Part shown: one piece after another, positions 1 through 8,209 of the stretch | How the letters are laid out: the number at the start of each line of letters is the position of its first letter | Position numbering within the stretch: position 1 is the first letter of the stretch | Virus record (IMG/VR): IMGVR_UViG_3300020406_000001 | Span: 1-32,619 of that record | Source of the DNA: a virus | Length of the DNA: 32,619 bases | Strand: one strand, 5' to 3' | Position numbers and translations under genes: made by a program | Notes under the pieces: generated by a model | The model's input: only the letters and a program-made list of their open reading frames with translations | What the model was told of the DNA's origin: nothing | Database searches by the model: none

Positions 1-55
1 TAGTATCAGTTAATCCTACATATTGACCTGTGCCACTAGCATTTTGATGTGACCA
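1..55. repeat. Terminal direct repeat, left copy (assembly overlap)
   Basis: These 55 bases are identical to 32565-32619. The bases next to the two copies differ, so the repeat is exactly 55. A 55-base exact overlap is what a k=55 assembler leaves on a circular contig, and a tail-fibre reading frame continues without a break from position 1 to 32564. It is therefore most likely an artefact showing circularity or circular permutation, not a true packaging repeat, which in T7-like phages is longer. Confidence 0.93.
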
Positions 56-1849
56 AGGAGAAGGATAAGGAACTGCACTTGTATAAGTAGCTGCACTATG
101 ATTGTTTAATGTACCCCTTGACTCATATCCAAAGTACCAATGCCTACCATTAGTATCTATCATATAAACTGCCGGAGATTGATAACCAGATGTCATCTTA
201 GGATACATCTTAGCTATTGCAGTTCTTGGAAATTGTAATTCTGTTGTAGATATAGATCCGTCAGTAGAACTATTAATAGTATTATATTTGTTGGTATCAA
301 ATACATCTGTGATGGGTTGATCCCAAGAAGTCTGACCCGTTGTATTGCCTCTGCCTAATGTTCCGACACCATTGTATCCGGCATTATAAATAGTATTGTT
401 CGGGTTACCGGGAGTTCCACCAAAGGCGTGAACAGATGATGTTGCCCCATATCCTGTTACCATTATAGAACTGAATGTTAGAGATCCACCAATGTCTGTC
501 CAAGCAGATCTGTTACTCGTTGTGCCATCTCCGAGTTGGCCGTTTCCGTTATAGCCTATGCCATATAAATCTCCATCTGATTGAAGTGCATACACAGGCC
601 CATTGACATTACCATTATAGTAATAAGTAGTTTGATTTAAAATTTGTACTACATTAGATACACCCGTAATTATAGAGAATGTTGTTTTAGCAGATCCACC
701 TTGGTTGCCTCCGTCATTTGCTCCTGTGCTATGTACTGCACCATTTGTATCAATTAGATGTGCAGATCTATAACCGGCAGAAATAGAAAGGATAGATCCT
801 ACTGTAGATATAAGTTGAGGTTTAGTAACATTAGATGTAGATCCTTGACCAAGACATCCATTTGATCCGGCTCCCATAACAAACAATCTGTTATTTTCAT
901 CAATTAAATACCATCTCTGTAATCCCCCCATACCTTGGTATCCACCAATATTAGGTTGAGCCACACCAATGATACGAGATTGTAAACTATTCCAAGTAGC
1001 ACCTACTCCAACATAAGGATTTTTAACCCATTGGTGTCTGTCTACAGTAGAGTTAATTCCTAATGCACCTTCATTGTTCTGACCATTAACAAAGATGTTA
1101 CCTTTGTTTGTAAGAAACAATCCGGTGTTATGCATATACCAAATTCTTACAGGATGCTCATCTGCTGCCATACCACCAAACTCAGTATTGATGGACATAA
1201 CAACTCTACGACTATGATTGTTGTATCCGGCTCCACTATATGCACCACCTAATCCACTTTCTGCCGGAGAGTATCCGGTGTGAACTATTTCATAGTTTGT
1301 ATTGATGTACATAAAGAATGGAGAAGATGTTGTCGGTAGCGTCCTGTCTCGTTTCACAGGGCCACAAGCTCCATTAGGCATTCCGTCATAAGGAATATAT
1401 TCAGATCCACTTGTATAATTAGCTAACCAAGGATACTTACCATTACTAGCATATGTACTAGAACTATCCATATCTGCAATGGGTGGTATGTTAGATCCTA
1501 GGATCTTATAACCTTCATATCCACTTTGAGCAGCAAAGGTTAAACCAGAAGATGATGCAGATAACACCTCTCCGGCATTGCCTTTAGGTATTCTGATTTG
1601 GCTAGATCCATCGTGTGAAAGAATATCTCCGGCAGTAGTAAGAACTGTTGATCCTTCTGCCATTACTAGCCAATGTGTTGAGTTTGATGATGAAGGGTTG
1701 CCGGCAGCAGAGCCGGTCTTACTTGTTGAGTTTACATATATCCAAGAACTACCACCAAAAGAAACCACATCGTCTTTCTCATATGTAGTTCCGGTAGCAA
1801 ATGCTCCTTTGAATGTGAACTTTAATTTTCCTATGTCAATTGTGGCCAC
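1..1849 (-). CDS. RCC1-repeat tail fibre / receptor-binding protein (N-terminal part; continues at 32564-32395)
   Basis: Starts at GTG 1849 behind a strong AGGAGG (1860-1855), 11 bases after the upstream fibre gene stops. The frame stays open to base 1 and resumes at 32564, ending at TAA 32397-32395: 672 residues in all. The N-terminus (VATIDIGKLKFTFKG... with YEKDDVV) looks like a short carbohydrate-module-like or fibre-joining segment. From about residue 190 on there are at least six repeats of the RCC1 type, e.g. LFVMGAGSNGCLGQG, LYGIGYNGNGQLGDG and AGYNGVGTLGRG. RCC1 repeats fold as blades of a seven-bladed beta-propeller in known proteins. Position last in the tail module suggests a virion-surface adhesin that binds the host receptor. 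RCC1 assignment is from visible motifs; the receptor role is inferred. Confidence 0.85.
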   Translation of the reverse strand, partial: MATIDIGKLKFTFKGAFATGTTYEKDDVVSFGGSSWIYVNSTSKTGSAAGNPSSSNSTHWLVMAEGSTVLTTAGDILSHDGSSQIRIPKGNAGEVLSASSSGLTFAAQSGYEGYKILGSNIPPIADMDSSSTYASNGKYPWLANYTSGSEYIPYDGMPNGACGPVKRDRTLPTTSSPFFMYINTNYEIVHTGYSPAESGLGGAYSGAGYNNHSRRVVMSINTEFGGMAADEHPVRIWYMHNTGLFLTNKGNIFVNGQNNEGALGINSTVDRHQWVKNPYVGVGATWNSLQSRIIGVAQPNIGGYQGMGGLQRWYLIDENNRLFVMGAGSNGCLGQGSTSNVTKPQLISTVGSILSISAGYRSAHLIDTNGAVHSTGANDGGNQGGSAKTTFSIITGVSNVVQILNQTTYYYNGNVNGPVYALQSDGDLYGIGYNGNGQLGDGTTSNRSAWTDIGGSLTFSSIMVTGYGATSSVHAFGGTPGNPNNTIYNAGYNGVGTLGRGNTTGQTSWDQPITDVFDTNKYNTINSSTDGSISTTELQFPRTAIAKMYPKMTSGYQSPAVYMIDTNGRHWYFGYESRGTLNNHSAATYTSAVPYPSPWSHQNASGTGQYVGLTDT

Positions 1850-1860
1850 CTATACCTCCT

Positions 1861-2811
1861 TTATGGTAATGTTACTTGCAAATGTCCGTTGGTATCTATT
1901 GCAAATGTTACACTACCACTTGCAAAAATGTAGTTGTCATCGTACTCCGACAATACTAAAGCCTCACTACCACCAGATGTTGTCTGATCTACCTTGAGAG
2001 TTCCTGTTGCACTATCTTTGTATATACCAAAAAATCTAGATCCACTTGAGGCAGAGACTTGTGTACTTATTGCCTGTGATACTCTTAGTGGTGTCATACC
2101 TTTGGTATTTTCTGTGCCGGCTTGTGCCTCTGATTGTGATGCTATTGCAGAAAAAACGCCATTAGCACCGGCAGATCCTTGTGATCCTTGAGGTATACCA
2201 AAACTAAAAGATATATCTCCTGTACTTGAAGTATAAGTAGCACTTGCAGTAGCACTAACTCCGGCTCCTAATGTCGTAACTGCTCCAATAGATGCAGATG
2301 AAACTGCCGGATCTGAGACTTCTGGATTTCCTGTTGAACTATTAAAGGATAATAACTTACCTAATCTTGCAGATTTGCTTGGTATTGTGAAACTACTTGT
2401 TGCCGGTTCATCAACCGGAGCTTTTATAGATCTATTGTTCTTCTCTTCTAGATCTCCTATTTGCATTGTTATTGTGTCAAAGTCTCCTTCTAAGGCTTGT
2501 GCAGTTACATTACCACCAGAAGAATAAACACTAGATCTGGCAACGGGTACATCTGATAATATAACAACTGTGTCTGAAGAAGTAGGTGCAGAAACAAATC
2601 TAATTGTTCCTGTTCCATCGGCGTTAAGACCGGCAGATCCGGTAGAAGTAACTACAGAGTAATCGTTTGTCTCTTGTTTTTGTGTGGAACCTAGAAAAAC
2701 TTTAAGGTCAGAGGTATTATTAACTTGGAAGGAAAAATTAAAATCTACTAGATTTCCATTACCCTGTGCAGTTACTCTTCGTACTTGGTCATTAACACTA
2801 AATGTAGCCAT
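1861..2811 (-). CDS. T7 gp17-like tail fibre, N-terminal attachment type
   Basis: 316 residues. The first ~120 residues (MATFSVNDQVRRVTAQGNG..., F-N-F-S-F, DYSVVTSTG, IRFVSAPTSSDTVVI, ALEGDFDTITMQIGDLEE) match the layout of the T7 tail-fibre N-terminal domain that docks the fibre on the tail. The middle has a short collagen-like stretch (GIPQGSQGSAGANG, near residue 207-220), then a small C-terminal domain with little resemblance to a receptor domain. The protein is short for a complete fibre, so it may serve as an adaptor for the RCC1 protein encoded just downstream (11-base gap). The adaptor role is inference; family membership is fairly sure. Confidence 0.85.
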   Translation of the reverse strand: MATFSVNDQVRRVTAQGNGNLVDFNFSFQVNNTSDLKVFLGSTQKQETNDYSVVTSTGSAGLNADGTGTIRFVSAPTSSDTVVILSDVPVARSSVYSSGGNVTAQALEGDFDTITMQIGDLEEKNNRSIKAPVDEPATSSFTIPSKSARLGKLLSFNSSTGNPEVSDPAVSSASIGAVTTLGAGVSATASATYTSSTGDISFSFGIPQGSQGSAGANGVFSAIASQSEAQAGTENTKGMTPLRVSQAISTQVSASSGSRFFGIYKDSATGTLKVDQTTSGGSEALVLSEYDDNYIFASGSVTFAIDTNGHLQVTLP

Positions 2812-2830
2812 ATGTTACCTCTTTGTTCTA

Positions 2831-2836
2831 ATTATA
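2831..2836 (-). promoter_or_regulatory. Possible -10 box before the fibre genes
   Basis: Read leftward, the 60-base AT-rich gap 2812-2871 contains TATAAT (complement of 2831-2836), about 20 bases before the fibre ATG at 2811, with AGAGGT as ribosome site. No convincing -35 hexamer is present 17 bases upstream, so this may be only an AT-rich spacer. Confidence 0.2.
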
Positions 2837-2871
2837 TACCATATTTTGATTAATATTCCACTTATTTATTT

Positions 2872-5800
2872 TTAAAACCTTCTTTCCGGAAACATCTCTC
2901 TAAGGTTATCTTGGTTAGCTTTTAGAGTTTCTTCTCCTGTAGGAGAGTTTAAAACTCTAGGTTTCTTAATATTGTTTTCTATGAATACATCTCTTTGTTG
3001 TTTAAGAGCAGTTATATCTGGGTATTCATATTGTAATAATTTGAATGCATATTTCTTATAATCATAGTGCAATTCATCTAGCATATCTGCTTTATGCTTT
3101 TTACTTGCCGGTATTTTTGTTCCTGTTGATCTTAAAAATTCATAATTGTATTCATCTGATTTAATTAATAGATGCATAGCATCTAACAATGGCATAGGAA
3201 TTTCATTTACTCCCGGGATTATATCAGATCCAAAAACCTCTTTGGCTCTGGGAGATCTATCTGGATAGTTATATAATTCTATATATCTATCTTGTTGTTC
3301 ATTATTTAGCTTAATCATAGGCTCTGGGTTCATAGACATATACGGCAAACCATAACCTAGTTTTTCTAATTCTTGATTTATTTGTTTCTTTGCCGGATGT
3401 TTAATAACTCTAAAAGGCAAGGTATTTACCCATCCTCTTGTCGGAGTTTTAGGTAATTCCTCATACCATCTATTCTTTCTTGATGGCAAAGAAGGAGAGC
3501 AGCTAGGAGTTTTTGCACATATTTGATTTAATGCTTTGTAATAATTCCTAGTCATTTCTTGTTTGAACATATTGCCTTCCGGGTACATATCTTGTGGTGT
3601 AGTATTTGATTGCCCCGGTTCATACATTCTTTCAAAGTTACCAGATAACTGAGGTGTCGCTTTTCCTGTGTATGGATTGTAAACCCCTACGGCTTGTATA
3701 TGTTCGCCCACCATAGTTCCGGCCTCTATAACTTGACCACCAACTAGCTTTACAATTCTATCAATTTTTTGTTGAGTGCTTTCATAGTTACCACCCATCA
3801 CTCTTGTTAACTCTCCAATGAATTGTGTCATAGGAAGAGCCGTACCTACATATTTAGCAGATGCAAATCCACCGGCTAAGATCAATGAGGTAATATCAAC
3901 TTCATCTTCAGAGTTATATATTACATCTTTAGCATCGGCCATCATAGCTAATACTCCAGAGTATGGATCGTATCTAGCGTATGATACAAATGTGTAACCA
4001 CCATCATCATCTTTTATTGCTATAGAATAAGGAACATTACTTTCTAACCAAGTTTGTCTTACTTTTGGATCACTTGGGCCATAGCCTGTAATATAATAAT
4101 CTGGCTTATCTTGTTCATCTCCTGTAGCACCACCGGCAGCGTGATACATTCCAAGGGCAAATATACTAGATGGCCCTAAAGCCGTAGCAATAGCTTGCCT
4201 TCTGTGAACGCCACCTTTTCTAAGATTATCTCTTACTTCTTTAACAAGGAAGGGTGCCAATATGCTACTTCTTTCAAATATTCTTCTAACAATTTGTGTA
4301 GGAGTTTTATAAAATGGGATCCATATTTTCATAACCGGATTGTTTATAATTCTACCAAATGTAGCAAAACTCTCTGGCAGATCATCTTGGAAAGTTATCA
4401 TTCTGGCAAACCCACTTGCCTCATCAAAAGTTTCTCTATCGCCTCTTGCAGTATAATATTTTGTTAGTGCTTGTTGTTTAGCGTCTGCAAGTGCATCAAA
4501 ATAATCTGTAGCTACTTTGCCATCTGACTTTTTATATTCACTTGGGTTCTTATCGTATTGGTTCATAAGATCCTTAAAGGTCTCACTTTTTTTTCTAAAT
4601 GCTATAGCCTCCATCTCCATACCTCTAGCCATACCTTTGAAAAATTCATCTATAGCTAACATAGGACGATACCCGGCCATTCTCATCATTACTCCAAAGT
4701 AATCAATAACATAAGACATAGCCGTTTCTGTACTATTGCCTAGATCTCCAAACCCTTTCTTGTGCAAACCAAAAGCAGATCCAGATATAGATCTCTGATC
4801 AACATCTAATTTAGAAACATTGTCTACCATAGACCTTTCATTCTTTAGAGCAAAAGCCATACCCTTTACGGCTTGTGTAAAGTATTGAGGTACTGCCTTA
4901 TACATAGCAAAAGCCTCGCCAAACCTTCCGGCCATCATTCTTTCTAAAGGCATCATACCCATAAAGGTCAACTGACCGGCAGTATTAAAAGCGTGAGTTG
5001 ATATAGAAGATAATAAAGTTGTCTGATAAAGTTCTACTAGAGCTCTGGAAGTTACAGATCCGGCGTGCATTAACCAACCTTTAGTAAATGCAGTTTGTGA
5101 TCCGTCTTGTGGTAATCTACTAAATTTTTCTGCTAGTATCTTTGCATTTGTAACACCACCATTTTGTTCTAAAAATTGTACTGCATTTTTTTCATTAATA
5201 ATAAATGTGCCATCCTGTGGTATCATTGTTTTTATTGGATTGCCATCGCCGTCAACACCAACAAGATGATCATTCATTAGATCTCTCATATGATTTTTGC
5301 CGGCTTTTGATTGACTAACTATTAATCTTTGACTTACTAAGGCTCTTGCTAAGTCGGCCTCGTTACCGGCTAGACTAATACTAGCATAACCCATCAAACC
5401 TATAGCTTGTTGTAGTTTAGCAAGCGTTACAACATTGCCGTCTTTCTTATAATCTCTTAAAAGTTTATGAGCCATTAACTGAAAACTCATTAAGACTTTT
5501 CTTGCTGCAATGCTTTCTGCATAACTGAGAGGTCTATCTCCCGGTTTTCTTTGTAGTAAATTTATAAAGGCTCTGGTTGATCCGATTTTCTGTGCATCGT
5601 TCAACATTTCTTTAAATGTTACGCCACCTTCTTTAACAAAAGTTTTAGTGCCATCCTCGTTTTCAAGAACTTTTGTTAGTTTTCTTGGCTCTATTCTAAT
5701 CTTTTTGCCATCTAGTTTTTCATCTTTGTAGAGTTTATAAACCTCTACCATCATACTTTTTAGAGCAGTATCTAAGTTACCACTTTCTTTATACCCTGTT

Positions 5801-6288
5801 TCAAACTTACCCATATTAAGTAGTTTGATGTCTGCATCTTTAATGTCATCTGGATTTTTAAATGCAAATTCCGAAAGTAATTGTAGTTCTTCTGTTTTAG
5901 CAGGCCGAACAAAAACATTACCTTCATCATCTACTTTTGCTAAAGGATCGCCTTCTAAAGGAGGATCGCCCTCATCTGGTTTTTTTTCTTTAAATACTTT
6001 TGGTTTGTTAACATTTGGGTTTGCCGGTTCTACGATCTCGCCGGCTTTATTTTTTTTTGGTTCTGGATCTTTTAGTAGAAAATCATCTACCTTTTTACCA
6101 ACATCAGAGAGAACTTGAGTACCTTTTTTAGCTAATGTCTTTACTCCCCCAAGCATTGCTACTTGAGTGTAATCATCAGTTAACTCTGTTTTTTCTTCTT
6201 CAATTAAATCTTTTTTATTATTAACGCCTTCGCCAATAATGTCGGTAGTAGTATCTTCTGGAAAGGGATTATCTCTATTGATCGCCAT
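2872..6288 (-). CDS. Very large internal virion / DNA-ejection protein (gp16-like position)
   Basis: 1138 residues. The N-terminal ~130 residues are charged and low-complexity (Lys/Glu/Pro rich). The rest is long, helical and without membrane segments I can defend. The part around residues 640-700 (TFQDDLPESFATFGRII, PFYKTPTQIVRRIFERS), followed later by YARYDPYSG, resembles a segment shared by very large internal proteins of podovirus-like marine phages. In T7 the last and largest gene before the tail fibre encodes the gp16 ejectosome protein that crosses the cell envelope at infection. Size and place match this, but I see no lytic transglycosylase motif. It starts at ATG 6288 with a GGAGGGG-type ribosome site and overlaps the upstream gene by 14 bases. 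Function is inferred from position. Confidence 0.6.
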   Translation of the reverse strand: MAINRDNPFPEDTTTDIIGEGVNNKKDLIEEEKTELTDDYTQVAMLGGVKTLAKKGTQVLSDVGKKVDDFLLKDPEPKKNKAGEIVEPANPNVNKPKVFKEKKPDEGDPPLEGDPLAKVDDEGNVFVRPAKTEELQLLSEFAFKNPDDIKDADIKLLNMGKFETGYKESGNLDTALKSMMVEVYKLYKDEKLDGKKIRIEPRKLTKVLENEDGTKTFVKEGGVTFKEMLNDAQKIGSTRAFINLLQRKPGDRPLSYAESIAARKVLMSFQLMAHKLLRDYKKDGNVVTLAKLQQAIGLMGYASISLAGNEADLARALVSQRLIVSQSKAGKNHMRDLMNDHLVGVDGDGNPIKTMIPQDGTFIINEKNAVQFLEQNGGVTNAKILAEKFSRLPQDGSQTAFTKGWLMHAGSVTSRALVELYQTTLLSSISTHAFNTAGQLTFMGMMPLERMMAGRFGEAFAMYKAVPQYFTQAVKGMAFALKNERSMVDNVSKLDVDQRSISGSAFGLHKKGFGDLGNSTETAMSYVIDYFGVMMRMAGYRPMLAIDEFFKGMARGMEMEAIAFRKKSETFKDLMNQYDKNPSEYKKSDGKVATDYFDALADAKQQALTKYYTARGDRETFDEASGFARMITFQDDLPESFATFGRIINNPVMKIWIPFYKTPTQIVRRIFERSSILAPFLVKEVRDNLRKGGVHRRQAIATALGPSSIFALGMYHAAGGATGDEQDKPDYYITGYGPSDPKVRQTWLESNVPYSIAIKDDDGGYTFVSYARYDPYSGVLAMMADAKDVIYNSEDEVDITSLILAGGFASAKYVGTALPMTQFIGELTRVMGGNYESTQQKIDRIVKLVGGQVIEAGTMVGEHIQAVGVYNPYTGKATPQLSGNFERMYEPGQSNTTPQDMYPEGNMFKQEMTRNYYKALNQICAKTPSCSPSLPSRKNRWYEELPKTPTRGWVNTLPFRVIKHPAKKQINQELEKLGYGLPYMSMNPEPMIKLNNEQQDRYIELYNYPDRSPRAKEVFGSDIIPGVNEIPMPLLDAMHLLIKSDEYNYEFLRSTGTKIPASKKHKADMLDELHYDYKKYAFKLLQYEYPDITALKQQRDVFIENNIKKPRVLNSPTGEETLKANQDNLREMFPERRF

Positions 6289-8209
6289 CTTTATCCCCTC
6301 CCGGATCTATTAATTGGTCTGTTTCTTGTTTTGCCCCTGTTGTCTTTCTATTATCTTCTGTAACAACATTGCTCCCAGATCGTGAGCTCTTGCTCTGTCC
6401 TTGAGGGTTCTGAAACTTTGAGACGAGTTCGTTGATTGCATCTCTTCTTTCTTCAATTGCTTTTTTGTAGTCTCTGACATCTGTTAAATCTACTCCTTTC
6501 CTTTTTACTATATCACTATCTTTGATTTGATTAAAGCTCCAAACAGCTGCTTGAGTTTCTTTAGGTGTCCAACCCAACTCATTAGCAATTTCAGTTATTA
6601 TTCTTTTACCTTCTGCCATAGAACTATTGTTAACTTGTGCTTTTTCTCCAAACAATATTTGGATCATATGCCTATCCATTGTAACAACTTCATCAGTTCC
6701 TTCAAACATTGCCTCAACAAAGTCTGGAACTTTATTGCCACCTAAATAAGTTTTTATACCAAAAGTAGTTTCTGTAGGCTCATAACCCATTCTTTCCCGG
6801 ATACCTTTTTGAGTAGCAAGTTTCCCGGTAGCAGATGGATCTACACCTTCTAACCTTCTAAGATTACCTATTACTCCAGATAATAGAGGTAAATGATGTT
6901 CTGTTGGATTTACTACATTTTTAGTTTTTGCTTGTAATTTTTTAAAAGTGCCGTGTGTTTTTAGATAATCATACGCCATCATAGCTCTAGCTATATTCTC
7001 ATCTACAGAGGCTTGTTGTGATGTTACTCCAATAAGTTCTTTAAATAATTGTGCATCCTCTCCAAACAATTCTTCTATTGTTTCATTGTGCCTAGTATAC
7101 CAAGTTCTAGCGTCTTCGGATATTTTCGCACCTTCAATTAGTTCTTCTTTAGATGTAGCCAGAGAAAATGTTTTGGTATTCTTTTCAAAAGGATTATCTG
7201 GAATAGCAAAAGGCTCTGGTTTGTTCGCAGTATTATCTACATTAGTTCCCGATCTAATCTGCTTTACTTTATCTATACCTTTCTTAGCAACATCAACACC
7301 TACTTCTGTTGCTCTTGTTATACCACTACCTAACACGGCTCCGGCAGTAAACATTGCTCCACCTTGAAGTTTGCTATATTCTTCTTGGACATCTGCATCT
7401 ATACTAACATTCTGCCTTACTGCATCGTCTAGCAATGTATATGCCCCGGCATCTGCACCTACAATCACTTGCATTGTAGTAGGCTTACCAAATATCTTTT
7501 TCATTAATGATTTTTTGATTGCCTCTTTTGTTGCTCTTTTGCCCAGATACTTTGGTATAAGTGCTAATCCTAATGTAGTTAATCCAAAGTAGTTCGCTGC
7601 ATCTTGGAATGTGTAGTACAATCCTGTCTTAAAGTTTTTCAAAAGCAATCCATCTCTATCTGAAGTTTCCATAAGATAGTAGAATGATTGTGCAACCTCC
7701 TTTGGGAGATCTCCCATCCTTGTGTAGTCTGCAACAAAGTAACTTAGATTGTTATTAACAGAACTCATCCAATCTCTACCCCATTCTGCATAATCATTAT
7801 CAGACATTTTTTCTCCTTTAATGTCCGGATCTTGATTAACAATTAAATTTTTAGTGAGATCAATTTTTTTATCAGTAAGATATGTATGCATAATTTTAGA
7901 TGCAGTAATCCAATTCTTGTCTGTAATCTGAGATCCCTCTTTCATCTTCCGTACTTTGTCAATCTCTTGTGGATCTAGAACTGCATCCGGAAAACCAAAT
8001 ACTCTTAATCTTTTTGCATCGTAGGTTTGTGCCTCATCGCTATCTACATCCATTATTCCGGGATAACCTTTTTCCATAGGGGCATCGCCATCTTCTATGA
8101 CTTGATTATTCTTTTTTTTATCAAAGTAGATAAATCGGCTCCCATCTCCAAACTCTTCGGCGTTAGCCTCTTCCATATATATTTTACTAAATAATTCTAA
8201 TTCACTCAT
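6275..8209 (-). CDS. Internal virion protein with a C-terminal enzyme-like domain
   Basis: 644 residues. Residues ~210-310 include hydrophobic, Gly/Ala-rich stretches (YFGLTTLGLALIPKYLG; MFTAGAVLGSGI). From about residue 368 (WYTRHNETIEELFGED) to 570 there is a compact pattern: GVTSQQASVDENIARAM, GIKTYLGGNKVPDFV, VVTMDRHMIQILFG and ELGWTPKETQAAVW. I recall this pattern as a recurrent domain of phage virion and polyvalent proteins (DUF7178-like); the TMDRHM segment and the helical layout recall helix-hairpin-helix glycosylase folds, but that link is weak. The protein ends in a charged, Gly/Asp-rich tail. It shares TAATG with the upstream gene. Probably delivered with DNA as part of the ejection apparatus. 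Confidence 0.55.
   Translation of the reverse strand: MSELELFSKIYMEEANAEEFGDGSRFIYFDKKKNNQVIEDGDAPMEKGYPGIMDVDSDEAQTYDAKRLRVFGFPDAVLDPQEIDKVRKMKEGSQITDKNWITASKIMHTYLTDKKIDLTKNLIVNQDPDIKGEKMSDNDYAEWGRDWMSSVNNNLSYFVADYTRMGDLPKEVAQSFYYLMETSDRDGLLLKNFKTGLYYTFQDAANYFGLTTLGLALIPKYLGKRATKEAIKKSLMKKIFGKPTTMQVIVGADAGAYTLLDDAVRQNVSIDADVQEEYSKLQGGAMFTAGAVLGSGITRATEVGVDVAKKGIDKVKQIRSGTNVDNTANKPEPFAIPDNPFEKNTKTFSLATSKEELIEGAKISEDARTWYTRHNETIEELFGEDAQLFKELIGVTSQQASVDENIARAMMAYDYLKTHGTFKKLQAKTKNVVNPTEHHLPLLSGVIGNLRRLEGVDPSATGKLATQKGIRERMGYEPTETTFGIKTYLGGNKVPDFVEAMFEGTDEVVTMDRHMIQILFGEKAQVNNSSMAEGKRIITEIANELGWTPKETQAAVWSFNQIKDSDIVKRKGVDLTDVRDYKKAIEERRDAINELVSKFQNPQGQSKSSRSGSNVVTEDNRKTTGAKQETDQLIDPGGDKDGDQ

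Noticed and set aside
1-55. 55-bp ends as a genuine T7-type terminal packaging repeat
   Set aside because: Too short for this phage type and equal to a common assembly k-mer; a coding frame passes through it without a break.
1578-1997. 139-codon rightward frame across the two fibre genes
   Set aside because: Antisense to two well-supported genes, runs through their boundary, no ribosome site, product without coherent composition.
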